In this document: positions 22,002 to 32,597 of the stretch, in pieces
Numbering within the stretch: position 1 is the stretch's first letter
Layout: each line of letters starts with the position of its first letter
Assembly (NCBI GenBank): GCA_015345905.1
Contig: JADDTR010000002.1
Location: forward strand, 1,054,001 to 1,118,000
Direction of reading: 5' to 3'
Length of the DNA stretch: 64,000 nt
From: Aotearoamyces nothofagi
Taxonomy: Eukaryota; Ascomycota; Leotiomycetes; Leotiales; Tympanidaceae
Made by a program: the position numbers and the translations under genes
Notes under the pieces: model-generated
The model's database searches: none
Seen by the model: the letters and a program-made list of their open reading frames with translations, nothing else
What the model was told of the DNA's origin: nothing

Positions 22002-22199
22002 TCACGGCAGTTGTGCAAACGAATACAGGAAATTACCAACAGAATTCTAAGTGCTTCCAAGTTTGCTGCAGTCCCTAACTATGGGTGTGACAATTATCTT
22101 GATTAAATCATTGGCTGTATAATACATGAGTAATTTCCTGAGGGGAAAATGATATCAGACATTGTGATTAGTCCGAAGTAAGCTTTTAAAAGACACCTC

Positions 22200-23089
22200 T
22201 CAGTTATTGACGACACCATTTTGCTTATCTGTCGTTACAGAGTCTGCTCCCTTTTCAACCTCTACATCCTCAAATGGTTCCTGCACTACATCCCAAGGGT
22301 TCCGTTTCTGTCTTTTACTTGCCAATATCTCGCCAACACCACACATATCCCTTTCCCAAAGATCATACCCATTTTTCCGTTCTCCCTCCTTCACGCTCGC
22401 TGCTCTCCTTTTCCCTGTATAAATCGTGAGTAATAGCCCACTATATAGACCATATGGGTGGGCTCGATAATAGAGTATCTAGTAGCCGCTTACCTTCCTC
22501 GCTGTCATCGCTCATGTACTCTGGATCAAGTCCCACGTATGTCACGTTATTCAACTCGAGTGCTTTGCAATGAAGTTCTAAGAACCGGGCTCTCTTGAAC
22601 TCATGGCTCACAATAGTAACATGCTCCGGGTACGCATTTGCTATTTGATGAAACTTCGTGAGCGAGAAGAACACGTTGTGATAAGAGTCTAAGGCACGTT
22701 TCTCAACTACAATTCGCGCTTCTGACTCGGGTGAATCCAGAAGACCCCAATATCCACACGTTTTTGCAAGGAGCGCATAGCTTTCTGCCTCTGATAGTGC
22801 TGTTTCTATTCTAGTTGGGCCACTAACCACCCAAAACCAGTCGTCAGCAACCAATGACTGAAAATGATGGCGAACCTGGCACCTACCCAGAGAACATGAG
22901 GAGAGAGCCAGGAGTTGAGAGCAGACGGAGGCCAGCTTTGATGTGTTCGATAAAAGTTGGCGTCTCGCCGTGTTGGAACGGGGCAATGAGCCATTCGTTC
23001 TCGTTCATTCCTGGTGAGGCGGTAGCTGCCGGTTTGCCAACCCAGATGCCATGGCAACAGACGAGGATGAGATGCTTCATCCCTTCCAT
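22200..23089 (-). CDS. DUF218 (YdcF-like) domain protein, 248 aa
   Basis: Three exons, 23089-22887, 22822-22494 and 22414-22200, join to 248 residues. The first exon has HLILVCCHGIWVG, EWLIAPFQHGETPTFIEHIKAG and LLMFSG; the second continues GPTRIETALSEAESYALLA, the DUF218 nucleotide-binding-like signature. The middle has RALDSYHNVFFSL and HVTIVSHEFKRARF. The third exon (ERKNGYDLWERDMCGVGEILASKRQ) matches the C-terminal tail of fungal members. Start: the first in-frame ATG is at 23089; a second at 23080 is equally possible. Upstream in-frame sequence begins only with GTG. DUF218 proteins are poorly characterised; YdcF binds S-adenosylmethionine. Function here is unknown. Confidence 0.88.
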
Positions 23090-23770
23090 CCTGCTATAGT
23101 TTAGAGGATCGAGCAAGCAAGCTATATCCACTTAGTTGCGGCAAATTGATAATTTATGTTCAGAAATAGCTGTAACTAAGTGGTAAGTGGTAAATGCAAC
23201 ATATGAAGGGCCAGAAATTCTTCGTTTCAGCCATCTGTGATAGATGTCTTTTTATTGCAGCTTGCGACTATATGATGCGTCTGGAACGCTGCAATGTACG
23301 CTGGTTAGGCCAACGCCAAAAACTGCCATCACTTGGTCAGAGTTTCAAGCTAATGAAGATGATTGTCGTACGTCTTATCTTTTTTTAGTTGATGCCATTT
23401 TGTCACGTGGCACAGCCTAAAACTAGAATAGTCGGACAAGAGCCAGACAAGAGCTCCGAGCGACGGCAACAGTACGATTAATCATATATCATAAGTTGGC
23501 TGTCATGATAAAGCGTTTGCTATCGCATGTGGAAAATATAGGCGGCTACATAGTCATTTAATTTACTCATTGCCATGGGTGCAGTATACTTGTACTTGTA
23601 CTGTACTATACAATTCCTTCTTGAAAAGTTGCCTATTCTGAAGTTACGCTTCATTGGTGACCCAAAGTCATTATGATTGGTGATAGTATAAGTTTGAGCT
23701 ATCTATTTCTCTCGCCTTTACTAGTCGTAAATGAACTATTCTAAATGATGTGGTCATCAACTTGGACTAC
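23090..23770. other. Intergenic, no gene recognised
   Basis: 5' flank of the DUF218 gene and 3' flank of PRP24. AT-rich with a TGTACT run near 23590-23610. No coding or RNA signal seen. Confidence 0.5.
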
Positions 23771-26700
23771 TTATTCCTCTGCGCCTTTAATAAACATAGC
23801 CTTGAAATCCGCATTGCTCTTTGGAGGTGCCTGGTTTTCATTTCCTTTTCCAACGCTGATATTCGCCTTCGGGCCATCAGCTGTCTTCCCACCAGAAGTA
23901 AAATACCCTAGACCCCTCTTAGTGCCCAAACCACCACGGCCGCCAGGTCCAGGCCTTCTAACCGGCGCACTTGGCTGAATGAATCCAGTAGATGTAGATT
24001 TCCTTCCCCCAACACCAATCTGGATTCGATCGGATCTAATCTCATCCTTCTCTTGAAATAGATCCTTCACCCTACCGGTTCGTAGCTTACGTCCTGGAAC
24101 AATCTCATGGTTCTCTAAAGCTAGCGATGCTCTGCCTGCCGCCGAGACATCCGCGAACTCAATAATGGCGCCCTGATGGTCAGGTCGTAGAATAAGCTTT
24201 ATAATGCTCCCGTAAGGCTCCACGAGAGCACGGATACGTGCATCGTTGACGGTATCAGGCACGTTCATTAGTGCGATGGTTCGTCCAGCAATTTCCATTC
24301 GGGATGGACCATGTTGTGCGTGGCTATTGGCAATTTGATGGTCCGGTGCTGTTGAACTGGATATTCCCAGGTCGCCCTCCGATTCTGGTGCTGGGGAAGC
24401 GGATGAAGCTTTCGTAATGCTACTTGTTGCCGTAGGCTTGAAATTCGTGACCGTGGACAGTTCGACAGTTAGAATTTGGGACTTGAACTTCGTTTTGTCG
24501 AGGGCCAAAGCTGCGGTTGCACTTTCCTTCGAGTCAAAAACAACAAATCCACTACCCTTATTTTGTCCAGAGATTTTCTTGAGGACTCTTACACTTTCAA
24601 CCGGTCCATATTTTGAGAAGATCTCTCGGAGTTCGTCTTCTGTGGCTGTCCGATCGAGATTTGCAACGTAGACTTCGCGACCTTCTGCCATCGCTCCTTC
24701 GCGCGGTTTCTTTCTGCCCGGGTCAGAGTACTTTGCCTCCAATTTGTATTGGCCTTCGAGTAGCTTCCCATCTAGTTGTGTTGCCGCGGCAGCGGCAGCG
24801 GCAGACTTGAAAGAGATGTAGCAAAATCTCCGGTGCGTATTGTACTTAAGACTTGGCCAGCGAATACTAAAGACATCCCCACAATCCTTAAATAGATCTC
24901 TAATGAAGACCTCATCAGCTGTCGGTGGGAAATTGGTGATGTATAGGGTCAGGCCCGTTCCTGGCTTGACACTAATCTCTTTGTCAAGGAAGTATTTTCC
25001 ATCCCTGAGCATGGCTGACTGAACATCTTCAGTAGACCGAAATTCAATGAGTGCGGTAGAGGAGCTTTTGTCGCCTTCCGTTTTCAGGGTCAGGTTGTTG
25101 ATATGGCCATATTCCTTGAAATACTGGCGGACCTTCGTCTGAGTAACTTCAGCAGGCAAGTTTGTAACAAGAACGCTTGTATTCTCGCGATCTCTTCTAA
25201 CCTGTTGAGACAAATGATCATTTTCCTGGCTCCCTTTAACTTTCTTGGCTGCAACGCTTTCTATCTCAGAAAAGCTATCTCGTTTCCTCTTGATAGCAAC
25301 TGAAGAAGAGGTCTCGGCTGTAGCTTCTGCTCCAGCCTGATTTGACTGAAGCTGCTGCGTACCATATGTAGCAGCAGCTTCCATTGCTTCCCGTTGCCGC
25401 CGCTTTGCAACGCCCTTAGAATTCCTATGAACAATATCTATGGCAGTGACCATACCCTCGGCATCTTCGTAGAGGCTGCAATGTTCAAGGTACATCTCCA
25501 TAAGTTTTTCGGGCCAGTCGACAGACTTCCTTTGGACTGCATGTTTTAACACTGCAGTGGCGAGGGGCTGAGGGCTGTTTGGATGCTTGTTAGGGTGATG
25601 GTTTGCCATCTCCCACTGATAATACCGCTGCCAGAACTCGTAACTATTGCCGTGCGACTCCAAAAGGCTCTGCCATTGCGTGCGAGCTTCATCTAAAGCT
25701 CCTTTTTGCGTCAAGTATTGGATGTAGCACCGTTGCAGTTGAAAGCTAGGGTCACCTTTGTAAACTTTCTTGCCATATAGGCGATCACCCCAGTCTTGAA
25801 CGCTTTCGAGAGCCGAAGACAAGCCTACATCAGCAATATCAATGTCCTCATCCGTAGCATCTTTACTTATAGCACGGCGTCTTAAATAGTTGCACCAAGC
25901 AGAATATACCGTGAGTACATCAGACATCCCGTCGCGGTCCAGTTGTCCAGTGCTCGTAGCTGCGTGTTTGATATGCTCAATGTCCGAGAATGGTAAATCT
26001 TCGAGTTCAGCTATAAGAATGTATCGCGACCATAGTGTTCCGGACCACGGACAGTGCTTAGTAGCCCGCTGAAGGAGGGCTAGGAGCTTTTCTCTTGAAG
26101 CGACTTCATAAGATCCACCAAAGGAAGGTCCGCCTGTATGCGAAGGGTTGTATGTTTCTTTAGTGAACAATACTGCATAATCTTCCCAATAAGAGACTTC
26201 CGTTCCCGCAACTAGTAATACTCGTTCATATAGCGTGAAGCAGAGCGACAGGCCCAGAGATGGTTGCTGGTTAGCCTTTTTGCTCTGCATAACTTCCCAA
26301 TCCAAGTATTTCTGTATAGTTGATCTTTGAAAGTCTCTGTCTTCCGAATCGATAGCTCTCTGAAGCTCCAGTTCATGCACTTCCCGGTGACCATAAAGTT
26401 CCTTTGCGCGCCGACCCCGCTGCGTTGCGTACACCATAGTTTTCTCCCAGTTGGCCTCGTCGTATTTCGTCAAGAATGTCGAGAACATCTGAGATGTCTC
26501 ATCCCAAGTCGCATGTGGCACATCCAATCGATCGAGGAAGTAGTTTCGTACGCGCTCGATTCCTGGCTCGTCTGTTGCCTTGGCTAGTTGTTCAAGCTCA
26601 ATAGACATCCATCTGTTCCATAATACATGGCTATCGTCCAACCTATATCGAGTCGCCAGAGCACCTTGGCGCCATACGTGAAAAGCCGTTTCTAATGAGA

Positions 26701-26941
26701 ATAATTCCTGCCCTAGTAGCTGCTCTTCTTCGGGCCAGCCAGCGTCGCCTGATTGACAATCCGTATATAATGACCATATCCATTCGCAATATGCAAGCCA
26801 GAGTCGCAGGCTGTAAGGTTCCGCACTAACTGCTCTCTTGTAAAGCTCTACAACATCCACGCGTTGGTCCAGGTCTCCAGCTGTTCGACTGCCTTCATCT
26901 ACCAAGGAGAGCCATGCGTCTTCACCTATTGGTTCCGCCAT
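23771..26941 (-). CDS. PRP24: U4/U6 snRNP recycling factor Prp24/SART3
   Basis: Single-exon frame of 1,056 residues from ATG at 26941 (MAEPIGEDAWLSL). The N-terminal ~560 residues are HAT (half-a-TPR) repeats, with typical pieces such as LWLAYCEWIWSL, LWNRWMSIEL, LWSRYILIAEL and EFWQRYYQWEM. Four RRMs follow: SVLVTNLPAEV (~590-665), LTLYITNFPPTA (~670-745), EVYVANLDRTA with GSGFVVF (~755-830), and a divergent fourth (RTIALMNVPDTV, ~905-975). The extreme C-terminus ADFKAMFIKG is the Lsm-interaction motif that contacts the Lsm2-8 ring. The HAT array plus four RRMs plus tail corresponds to SART3; yeast Prp24 lacks the HAT part. The protein anneals U4 with U6 after splicing, in the nucleus. The gene is divergent from MRPL22. 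Confidence 0.95.
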   Translation of the reverse strand: MAEPIGEDAWLSLVDEGSRTAGDLDQRVDVVELYKRAVSAEPYSLRLWLAYCEWIWSLYTDCQSGDAGWPEEEQLLGQELFSLETAFHVWRQGALATRYRLDDSHVLWNRWMSIELEQLAKATDEPGIERVRNYFLDRLDVPHATWDETSQMFSTFLTKYDEANWEKTMVYATQRGRRAKELYGHREVHELELQRAIDSEDRDFQRSTIQKYLDWEVMQSKKANQQPSLGLSLCFTLYERVLLVAGTEVSYWEDYAVLFTKETYNPSHTGGPSFGGSYEVASREKLLALLQRATKHCPWSGTLWSRYILIAELEDLPFSDIEHIKHAATSTGQLDRDGMSDVLTVYSAWCNYLRRRAISKDATDEDIDIADVGLSSALESVQDWGDRLYGKKVYKGDPSFQLQRCYIQYLTQKGALDEARTQWQSLLESHGNSYEFWQRYYQWEMANHHPNKHPNSPQPLATAVLKHAVQRKSVDWPEKLMEMYLEHCSLYEDAEGMVTAIDIVHRNSKGVAKRRQREAMEAAATYGTQQLQSNQAGAEATAETSSSVAIKRKRDSFSEIESVAAKKVKGSQENDHLSQQVRRDRENTSVLVTNLPAEVTQTKVRQYFKEYGHINNLTLKTEGDKSSSTALIEFRSTEDVQSAMLRDGKYFLDKEISVKPGTGLTLYITNFPPTADEVFIRDLFKDCGDVFSIRWPSLKYNTHRRFCYISFKSAAAAAAATQLDGKLLEGQYKLEAKYSDPGRKKPREGAMAEGREVYVANLDRTATEDELREIFSKYGPVESVRVLKKISGQNKGSGFVVFDSKESATAALALDKTKFKSQILTVELSTVTNFKPTATSSITKASSASPAPESEGDLGISSSTAPDHQIANSHAQHGPSRMEIAGRTIALMNVPDTVNDARIRALVEPYGSIIKLILRPDHQGAIIEFADVSAAGRASLALENHEIVPGRKLRTGRVKDLFQEKDEIRSDRIQIGVGGRKSTSTGFIQPSAPVRRPGPGGRGGLGTKRGLGYFTSGGKTADGPKANISVGKGNENQAPPKSNADFKAMFIKGAEE

Positions 26942-27298
26942 TGCTGGATATATTCGTCATAGAAGGTAGATGTGATCGAGCTTGTTTAGGAAGGCGTGTT
27001 TGGGTAATTTCAGCAGCACGATTATCGCAGATCACTGAAGGTGCAAAGGAAGTCAAAGAAACACTGTAAGGAAGGGCAAACGAATGTTATACTAGCTGTC
27101 GAAATTCGGGAAGCCACCATGAACATAAAGATGGCCTAAAGTAGTTTAACTCAACATACTGCCACACCTGAGGTGCCTACTTACCGCCTTTTACCGGCTC
27201 GCGACCGCTCGTTTTCCGGAGCGGAGCGATGTGACGAGCGCCAGGATAGTAGATTTTATTTAAACAGCGGATGTCAATTGAGCACCAATGCTTTCAGA
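26942..27298. promoter_or_regulatory. Divergent promoter, PRP24 / MRPL22
   Basis: 357 bp between divergent starts. A GC-rich segment at about 27180-27245 has short inverted pieces around CGCTCG/CGAGCG. No gene seen. Confidence 0.45.
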
Positions 27299-28374
27299 AT
27301 GAGCTTACCCTTACGAACAAGGTGTCTGGCGTCTTTCGGTATGTTTCTGACAATTAATATGGACTTCTAACTACTTGCTAACCAGCTGTGCCTGTAGCCG
27401 CCTCCTTGGCTTCGGTCCGTTCCTCATCCCCTCTCCTAGCACCATGTATCCAACAACGAACATTATGGTGGAGGGGCAAGGACAAGGTTACTAAGGCTCC
27501 TACGAATCCATTGACCGAGGAGTATTTGAAGCGGAAGCCAGCAGCCCAGCAAGGATTGATTAGAGGTGATTTGGCCCCTTCGTCAATTTTCGAGGACGAG
27601 GAAGTTGCAGGTCCGAAACCAGCTGCACTTAAGGCCGAAAACAAAGATAGCAAAGGTATCATCGCCCGTAATCCAGAGGTTATGGCTGCAGCACTGGACC
27701 CAGACCCAAATTCGAGATTACGATGGGAGCGAAAGATGGTCATTCGCGAGATACAAAAACGGGGCCGACTGTCACGGAGTCAAATTATTAAAAGGCAGGA
27801 GCGTGAGCTTGTCTCGAAAAGTCACAACATTAAAACATCGGTGAAAAAGCTAGGGCCTCTTGCACGGCAGATTGCGGGCAAATCTATAGAGGAAGCTATC
27901 GTACAGATGAGATTTTCGAAGAAGAAAGCTGCAAAAGAAGTCAGGGATCATTTGGAGCATGCCCGAAATGAAGCAATTGTCAGGCGAGGTATGGGTCTAG
28001 GAGCCGTGGAAGGAAAGAAAATGCAACCAACCATGATCCAGACAAAAGATGGGAAACGAATCAAGGTTGAAGATCCGACTTCACTATACGTCGAACAAGC
28101 TTGGGTAGGGAAGGGGAGTTTTGGGATTACTCCTGATCATAGAGCACGAGGCCAGATCAACAGGATGATAAATCCTACAACACGTGAGCACTTATGTCAT
28201 AGCTCTATAGGTTATTTTTACTAACAATTGATAGATATTGCGGTGGTCTTAAAGGAGGAGGCCACGCGCTTGCGACAGCACGAAGAAAGGCAAGAGAAGA
28301 TCCGAAACAGGAAACTTTGGGTACAGCTGCCAAATAGGCCGATCACAGCTCAACGGCAATATTATTCATGGTGA
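27299..28374 (+). CDS. MRPL22: Mitochondrial large-subunit ribosomal protein uL22m (Mrpl22)
   Basis: Three exons, 27299-27338, 27386-28183 and 28235-28374, join to 325 residues. The start exon (MSLPLRTRCLASF) gives an Arg/Ser-rich, acid-free N-terminus fitting a mitochondrial targeting sequence, continued by AVPVAASLASVRSSSPLL. The uL22 core lies at about 140-235: KLGPLARQIAGKSIEEAIVQM and FSKKKAAKEVRDHLEHARNEA. The tail SFGITPDHRARGQINRMINPTTH|IAVVLKEE crosses intron 2, and the end LWVQLPNRPITAQRQYYSW matches the fungal family. uL22m lines the exit tunnel of the mitoribosome. An alternative ATG at 27271 does not stay in frame after splicing. Confidence 0.93.
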
Positions 28375-28756
28375 AAGATACATTTGGCCATGATAAGACA
28401 TAGGCAATGTCAGGAGGACCCTGTATAATATGTGTTGTATCAAGAGAGACTAGCCTCTTGTTCCCAAGGAAAAAAACCTGTCCCAAAACTGTATTATTAT
28501 TTGAGTGGCTAGCTGATAACCCAAGTACGGATTTAAAAGATAAAGACTTGAGTCCTTAAATCATGGTAAGGGCATGAGGCTGGTTAAGTTGGGCAAGGAT
28601 AAGCTAGTCGGTAATCCAACAGTTAGCGCAAGGCCGCGTAAAATAGCCGTGCGAGAATAATATTAAACTTTTTATTTATATCTAACTTACTTGATCTCGA
28701 TAACATTGCGCTGACTCTGCACGCAACTTTGCACTGTCTTGAATGCACACTGCGAA
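28375..28756. other. Intergenic, AT-rich, no gene
   Basis: Terminator of MRPL22 and promoter of UTP15. AT-rich with TTTTTATTTATA at about 28668-28680; nothing else seen. Confidence 0.5.
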
Positions 28757-30361
28757 ATGGCTGCACCTATAACAAAGCTTCAGCAGGTGAAGCTCCCCAG
28801 CGGGCCATCCCCGATTACTCCAGAACAACAATACTGGAAGTCTTTTCGCTCGCAGCAAATCATACCTTCACCAACTTCATATCCTGTTACGCACATATCC
28901 TTTCCTTCACCGCCGAGCAACCCCTTACAGCCCTCTACAAATGACTATTTCACGGTCACCACAGGCACCCGCGTGCAGATTTTCTCCATTCGAACTCGAA
29001 AACTCGTCAAGACAATTACAAGATTCTCAGACATAGCACACAGTGGAGAAATTCGTCGCGATGGACGGGTTATGGTTGCTGGTGATGAGACAGGAAAGAT
29101 CCAGGTCTTCGATGTCAATTCACGAGCCATATTAAAAACATGGGAAGAACACAAGCAGCCAGTATGGACGACCAAATTCTCCCCTACAGAGTTGACTACA
29201 CTCATGAGCGCGAGTGATGATCGAACCGTACGATTATGGGACCTCCCTAGCCAACAGAGCACTACAACGTTTGTTGGACATGCAGATTACGTTAGATGTG
29301 GAAACTTTATGCCTGGCATGATGTCGAACACAATCGTGTCTGGTAGTTATGATGAGACGGTCAGGCTATGGGATCCAAGGGCTCCAGCGCGAGCTGTAAT
29401 GATCTTCAAACACGCTGCGCCGGTAGAGGCTGTTCTCCCAATGCCTTCTGGAACAACTTTACTTGCTGCTGCAGACAACCAGATTTCGGTTCTCGACCTA
29501 GTAGCTGGCAAGCCTCTACAAATACTCAAGAATCACCAGAAGACAGTTACATCTTTATGTCTAGCATCGAATAATACAAGACTGGTCAGTGGAGGCCTGG
29601 ATGGCCATGTCAAAGTATTCGAGACTACAGGATGGAATGTTGTAGCTGGCTCGAAATACTCGTCCCCTGTGCTATCTGTCAGTGTGATCAGTTCTGGGGT
29701 GAATCGAGAAGACAAGCATCTCGTTGTGGGTATGCAATCTGGCGTCCTATCAATCCGAACAAGGTTGTCTGGGCAGCAGAAGATCAAGGAGAAGGAGCGA
29801 GCAAAGGAAATGCAAGCCTTGATTGAGGGAAATGTTGAAGAATACGATAAGAAAAACAACAAAAAGCGGCCAAGGGGTGTGGAGAAGAAGCTCAGAGGAA
29901 TGAACTTTGTAGGTGAAGGAGCTGATGTGATCATCGAAGGCAACGAACGCAGGAAGCAGAAAGAATCTCCATGGGAGAGAAACCTTCGACAAGGATTATA
30001 CCCCCAAGCTTTAGATTATGTTCTAGGCCTAGATCATCCTCCTATCACAGTATTGACACTGCTGACGGCTCTACGTCATCGGAGTGCGATGCGTGCAGCA
30101 TTTCAAGGACGAGACGAAAATACAGTCCAGCCAATTCTTAAATGGGTGGTAAAACACATAACCGATCCCCGATACGTCGGGATCTGTGTTGACTCTGCTA
30201 TTCTCTTATTAGATCTCTACTCCGAGCATATTGGCGGCTCCCCAGAACTGGATCAAAATTTTAAGCAATTGCACAGGAGAGTCCGAACTGAGGTGGAAAG
30301 GGCACAGCAAGCGTGTCAAACAAGTGGTATGCTAGAAATGTTGATGGCAGGACAATCATGA
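28757..30361 (+). CDS. UTP15: U3 snoRNP / t-UTP subunit Utp15
   Basis: Single-exon frame of 534 residues; the start is the ATG at 28757 (MAAPITKLQQVKLPSG), not the in-frame TTG upstream. Seven WD40-type blades occupy about residues 45-340, with FTVTTGTRVQIFSIRTRK, LMSASDDRTVRLWDL, IVSGSYDETVRLWDP and RLVSGGLDGHVKVFE. After a basic linker (KKNNKKRPRGVEKKLRG) the C-terminal UTP15_C domain begins near WERNLRQGLYPQALDYVLG and continues with VLTLLTALRHRSAMRAAFQGR. Utp15 belongs to the UtpA (t-UTP) complex of the small-subunit processome, needed for pre-rRNA transcription and 18S processing in the nucleolus. Confidence 0.95.
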   Translation: MAAPITKLQQVKLPSGPSPITPEQQYWKSFRSQQIIPSPTSYPVTHISFPSPPSNPLQPSTNDYFTVTTGTRVQIFSIRTRKLVKTITRFSDIAHSGEIRRDGRVMVAGDETGKIQVFDVNSRAILKTWEEHKQPVWTTKFSPTELTTLMSASDDRTVRLWDLPSQQSTTTFVGHADYVRCGNFMPGMMSNTIVSGSYDETVRLWDPRAPARAVMIFKHAAPVEAVLPMPSGTTLLAAADNQISVLDLVAGKPLQILKNHQKTVTSLCLASNNTRLVSGGLDGHVKVFETTGWNVVAGSKYSSPVLSVSVISSGVNREDKHLVVGMQSGVLSIRTRLSGQQKIKEKERAKEMQALIEGNVEEYDKKNNKKRPRGVEKKLRGMNFVGEGADVIIEGNERRKQKESPWERNLRQGLYPQALDYVLGLDHPPITVLTLLTALRHRSAMRAAFQGRDENTVQPILKWVVKHITDPRYVGICVDSAILLLDLYSEHIGGSPELDQNFKQLHRRVRTEVERAQQACQTSGMLEMLMAGQS

Positions 30362-31779
30362 TTACATTTTTATGAGGCTTCCACTATACAAGGGTTCTGC
30401 AGATTCGCGCCAAGGCGTAGCATCTAAGAGACTTGGCATGTGCTCAGCGTGGACGTTGGTGAAGAAGTCTTGGCCAGCAAATGGCATATTGGAAGGATTC
30501 GAAGCAATACCCATCCGGTCAACATGGAAAGAGCAACTCGCATATTGTCCCGCCTTAACTTAGCAAAATATCCAGATTGTATCGGCTTACCGATGACTTA
30601 AATGTTGATCTAAGTCACCGCGTGGAGAACGATCAGTGCTTCAAAAGGAACTATTAGTTTGGAATCACCACCTATCTCACAAATTCCACAACCTAAGCAG
30701 CCAAGTTTTCAACTCAAATCTCCTACAATGAGCGACATGGTATCTATCGATGAAAGCTCCCCTCGATGCTTTTCATGCACGCTTTAGTCGAGTAGGCATT
30801 TTGATAAGCACTGTTGGCGGAGCGTGCCCTATGATTCGATATCTATATCGATCAAGTATGGATAAACACATGGACGTGCATATAACGTGTGTTCTTGGCA
30901 GCATATTGTCTCCTTCCAATTATAACTATCTCGCCCCTTGAGAGTCGACATAGAGATTCTTACGAGTCTTTAGCTGTACCAGACAATTTGTGCGTCGCGT
31001 GCTCAGCTACAAGACATGTTTTGCAGTCTCAGGCCATTCAAATTGGATCCATGTTGGCCGCCAAAGACGTGCCATCGAGCACTGTCGTAGATTACCATGA
31101 TTGTTCCATACGCCACTACTGAAAATGAGCCGAGATTCTAGCACTGATATGAGGAGCATTGCAAGCCACTGATCAAGGGGGTCTCTACTTAGGAAATGAG
31201 TTGTGCATGGGAGCCTGTGAACTCCACCCTGCTTCTGATAAATAGAGAAGTATGATGTTGACTGCAATGCATACCACCGATAATGGAAGAATAGCGCAGA
31301 ATAATAAGACAAAGTAACGCCTGCTCCTGGCACCGTACGAGGAAATCATTGATACCCACATATACAAGCTTTCAGTCATCCCAGAATATGTTCAGTGATA
31401 GTGATGTGTTCCTCAAGACCTGCATGAGCAAATTTATTGATAATTATAGATTAACAAGTCCCTGCACCAGGCAGGTCAACCTGTACCTCAGTCGAGATAT
31501 TTCTATCTTCAGGATGAGTGTCCTATGGTTACACACGCTATCGATATTCATATTCCTTCCTGAACCCATCCACCACTATCCATCCATCGCTATGCTATTC
31601 TATGCTATGTTATGATCCTGTCATACCAGATTTATCTCGCTCTCGTCTCGTTGTCGGCATCATAGAGGATATAGACCATGAAAAGCTAGCAAAACTGTTG
31701 CGTTCGTTTTAAAGAAAATACCGTCATTGTCGTAAGTATGTGAGCCAAGATGGCAATGCACCAAGTGGTAGGCGGCTAC
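30362..31779. other. Gene-poor stretch, nothing recognised
   Basis: About 1.4 kb with only short frames (60-108 codons) that lack recognisable motifs or plausible splice partners. AT-rich parts at about 31380-31620. Confidence 0.5.
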
Positions 31780-32597
31780 CTAACGTCGGCTCCTGAGCCA
31801 GCGTTGCACGTTGCGTAAACTAGGGTCTTCGAGCGTCCAGCGTCCCATTTGATAGTCTAAGGAGCGCATATCGGAATAAATCGAGTCATCAGTGATACCT
31901 GCGAGTTCCTACAAGATATCTCAGTCAGCTTCTCGGAGTTCAAGCGGTCTGGAAGAGCCATGGTAGGAGAAGTGCTTAAGTCAGTCACAGCAAGTGCAGA
32001 TGGAGTATCTTACAACACGCAGTTGCTGATCACAAATAGCCAGCTGTGCCGTGTGTCCAGCATGTGGCCGCTGGCCTTGAAGTACAGAGTCTCGCCATCC
32101 GATCCACCGCTGAGCTGCACCCTGGCGCAGCCAGATCTTCTGTGCTTCATGGCGGCGGGAATAAGAATCAAGGAGCACCCTAACCATCACTTTTGATCAG
32201 CGTATGCTTCTTCTTTGGACTTTGTTTCAGGCGTGCCCTGGGTAATTCCCCAAACTTCCTGACAAGAAAATCTTTCACTCACTGCTGCAACTCAGCCTTT
32301 TCCTGCTCTTCTGGACCTCCTCGAGCGCGGGGCACACTTGTATCTGCTGCGACGTTCAATATATGTTGCCCATCAATGGCACACTGTCTCATAGCTGCCC
32401 AGCCTTCTGTATAGTAGTCGTCTAGATGTTGTGGCTGGGTCGGGGCAGCCGCGATCAGATGTTGAAGGTTGCGGAAGTCTGTCAGGAGGTCACCGACTCT
32501 TGTTGCACGCTCATGGTTTACTGACAGGTGAGTCAATATCGCGGTCTAGAGACGCAGGATAGCTAGCTAGCATGAGGAAGAGTTCACCTACATCCAT
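31780..32597 (-). CDS. Cryptic four-exon gene, hypothetical 180 aa protein
   Basis: Four minus-strand segments join in frame through canonical splice sites: 32597-32588, 32520-32283, 32179-32014 and 31908-31780. Donors are GTGAAC, GTGAGT and GTAAGA; acceptors are GTCAG, GTTAG and TGTAG. The product, starting MDVVNHERATRVGDLL, is helical and charged, with EEQEKAELQQ|VLLDSYSRRHEAQKIWLRQ across intron 2 and a Trp/Arg-rich C-terminus (YQMGRWTLEDPSLRNVQRWLRSRR-type). No family recognised, no signal peptide or membrane span. The frame stays open upstream of the chosen ATG (SSFQWQMDV) to a possible acceptor TTTTTAG, so further 5' exons may exist. Coding character is inferred from composition and consistent splicing only. 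Confidence 0.45.

Noticed and set aside
30889-31615. Several 77-108 codon frames on both strands
   Set aside because: No domain-like composition, mutually overlapping, AT-rich; nothing supports coding.
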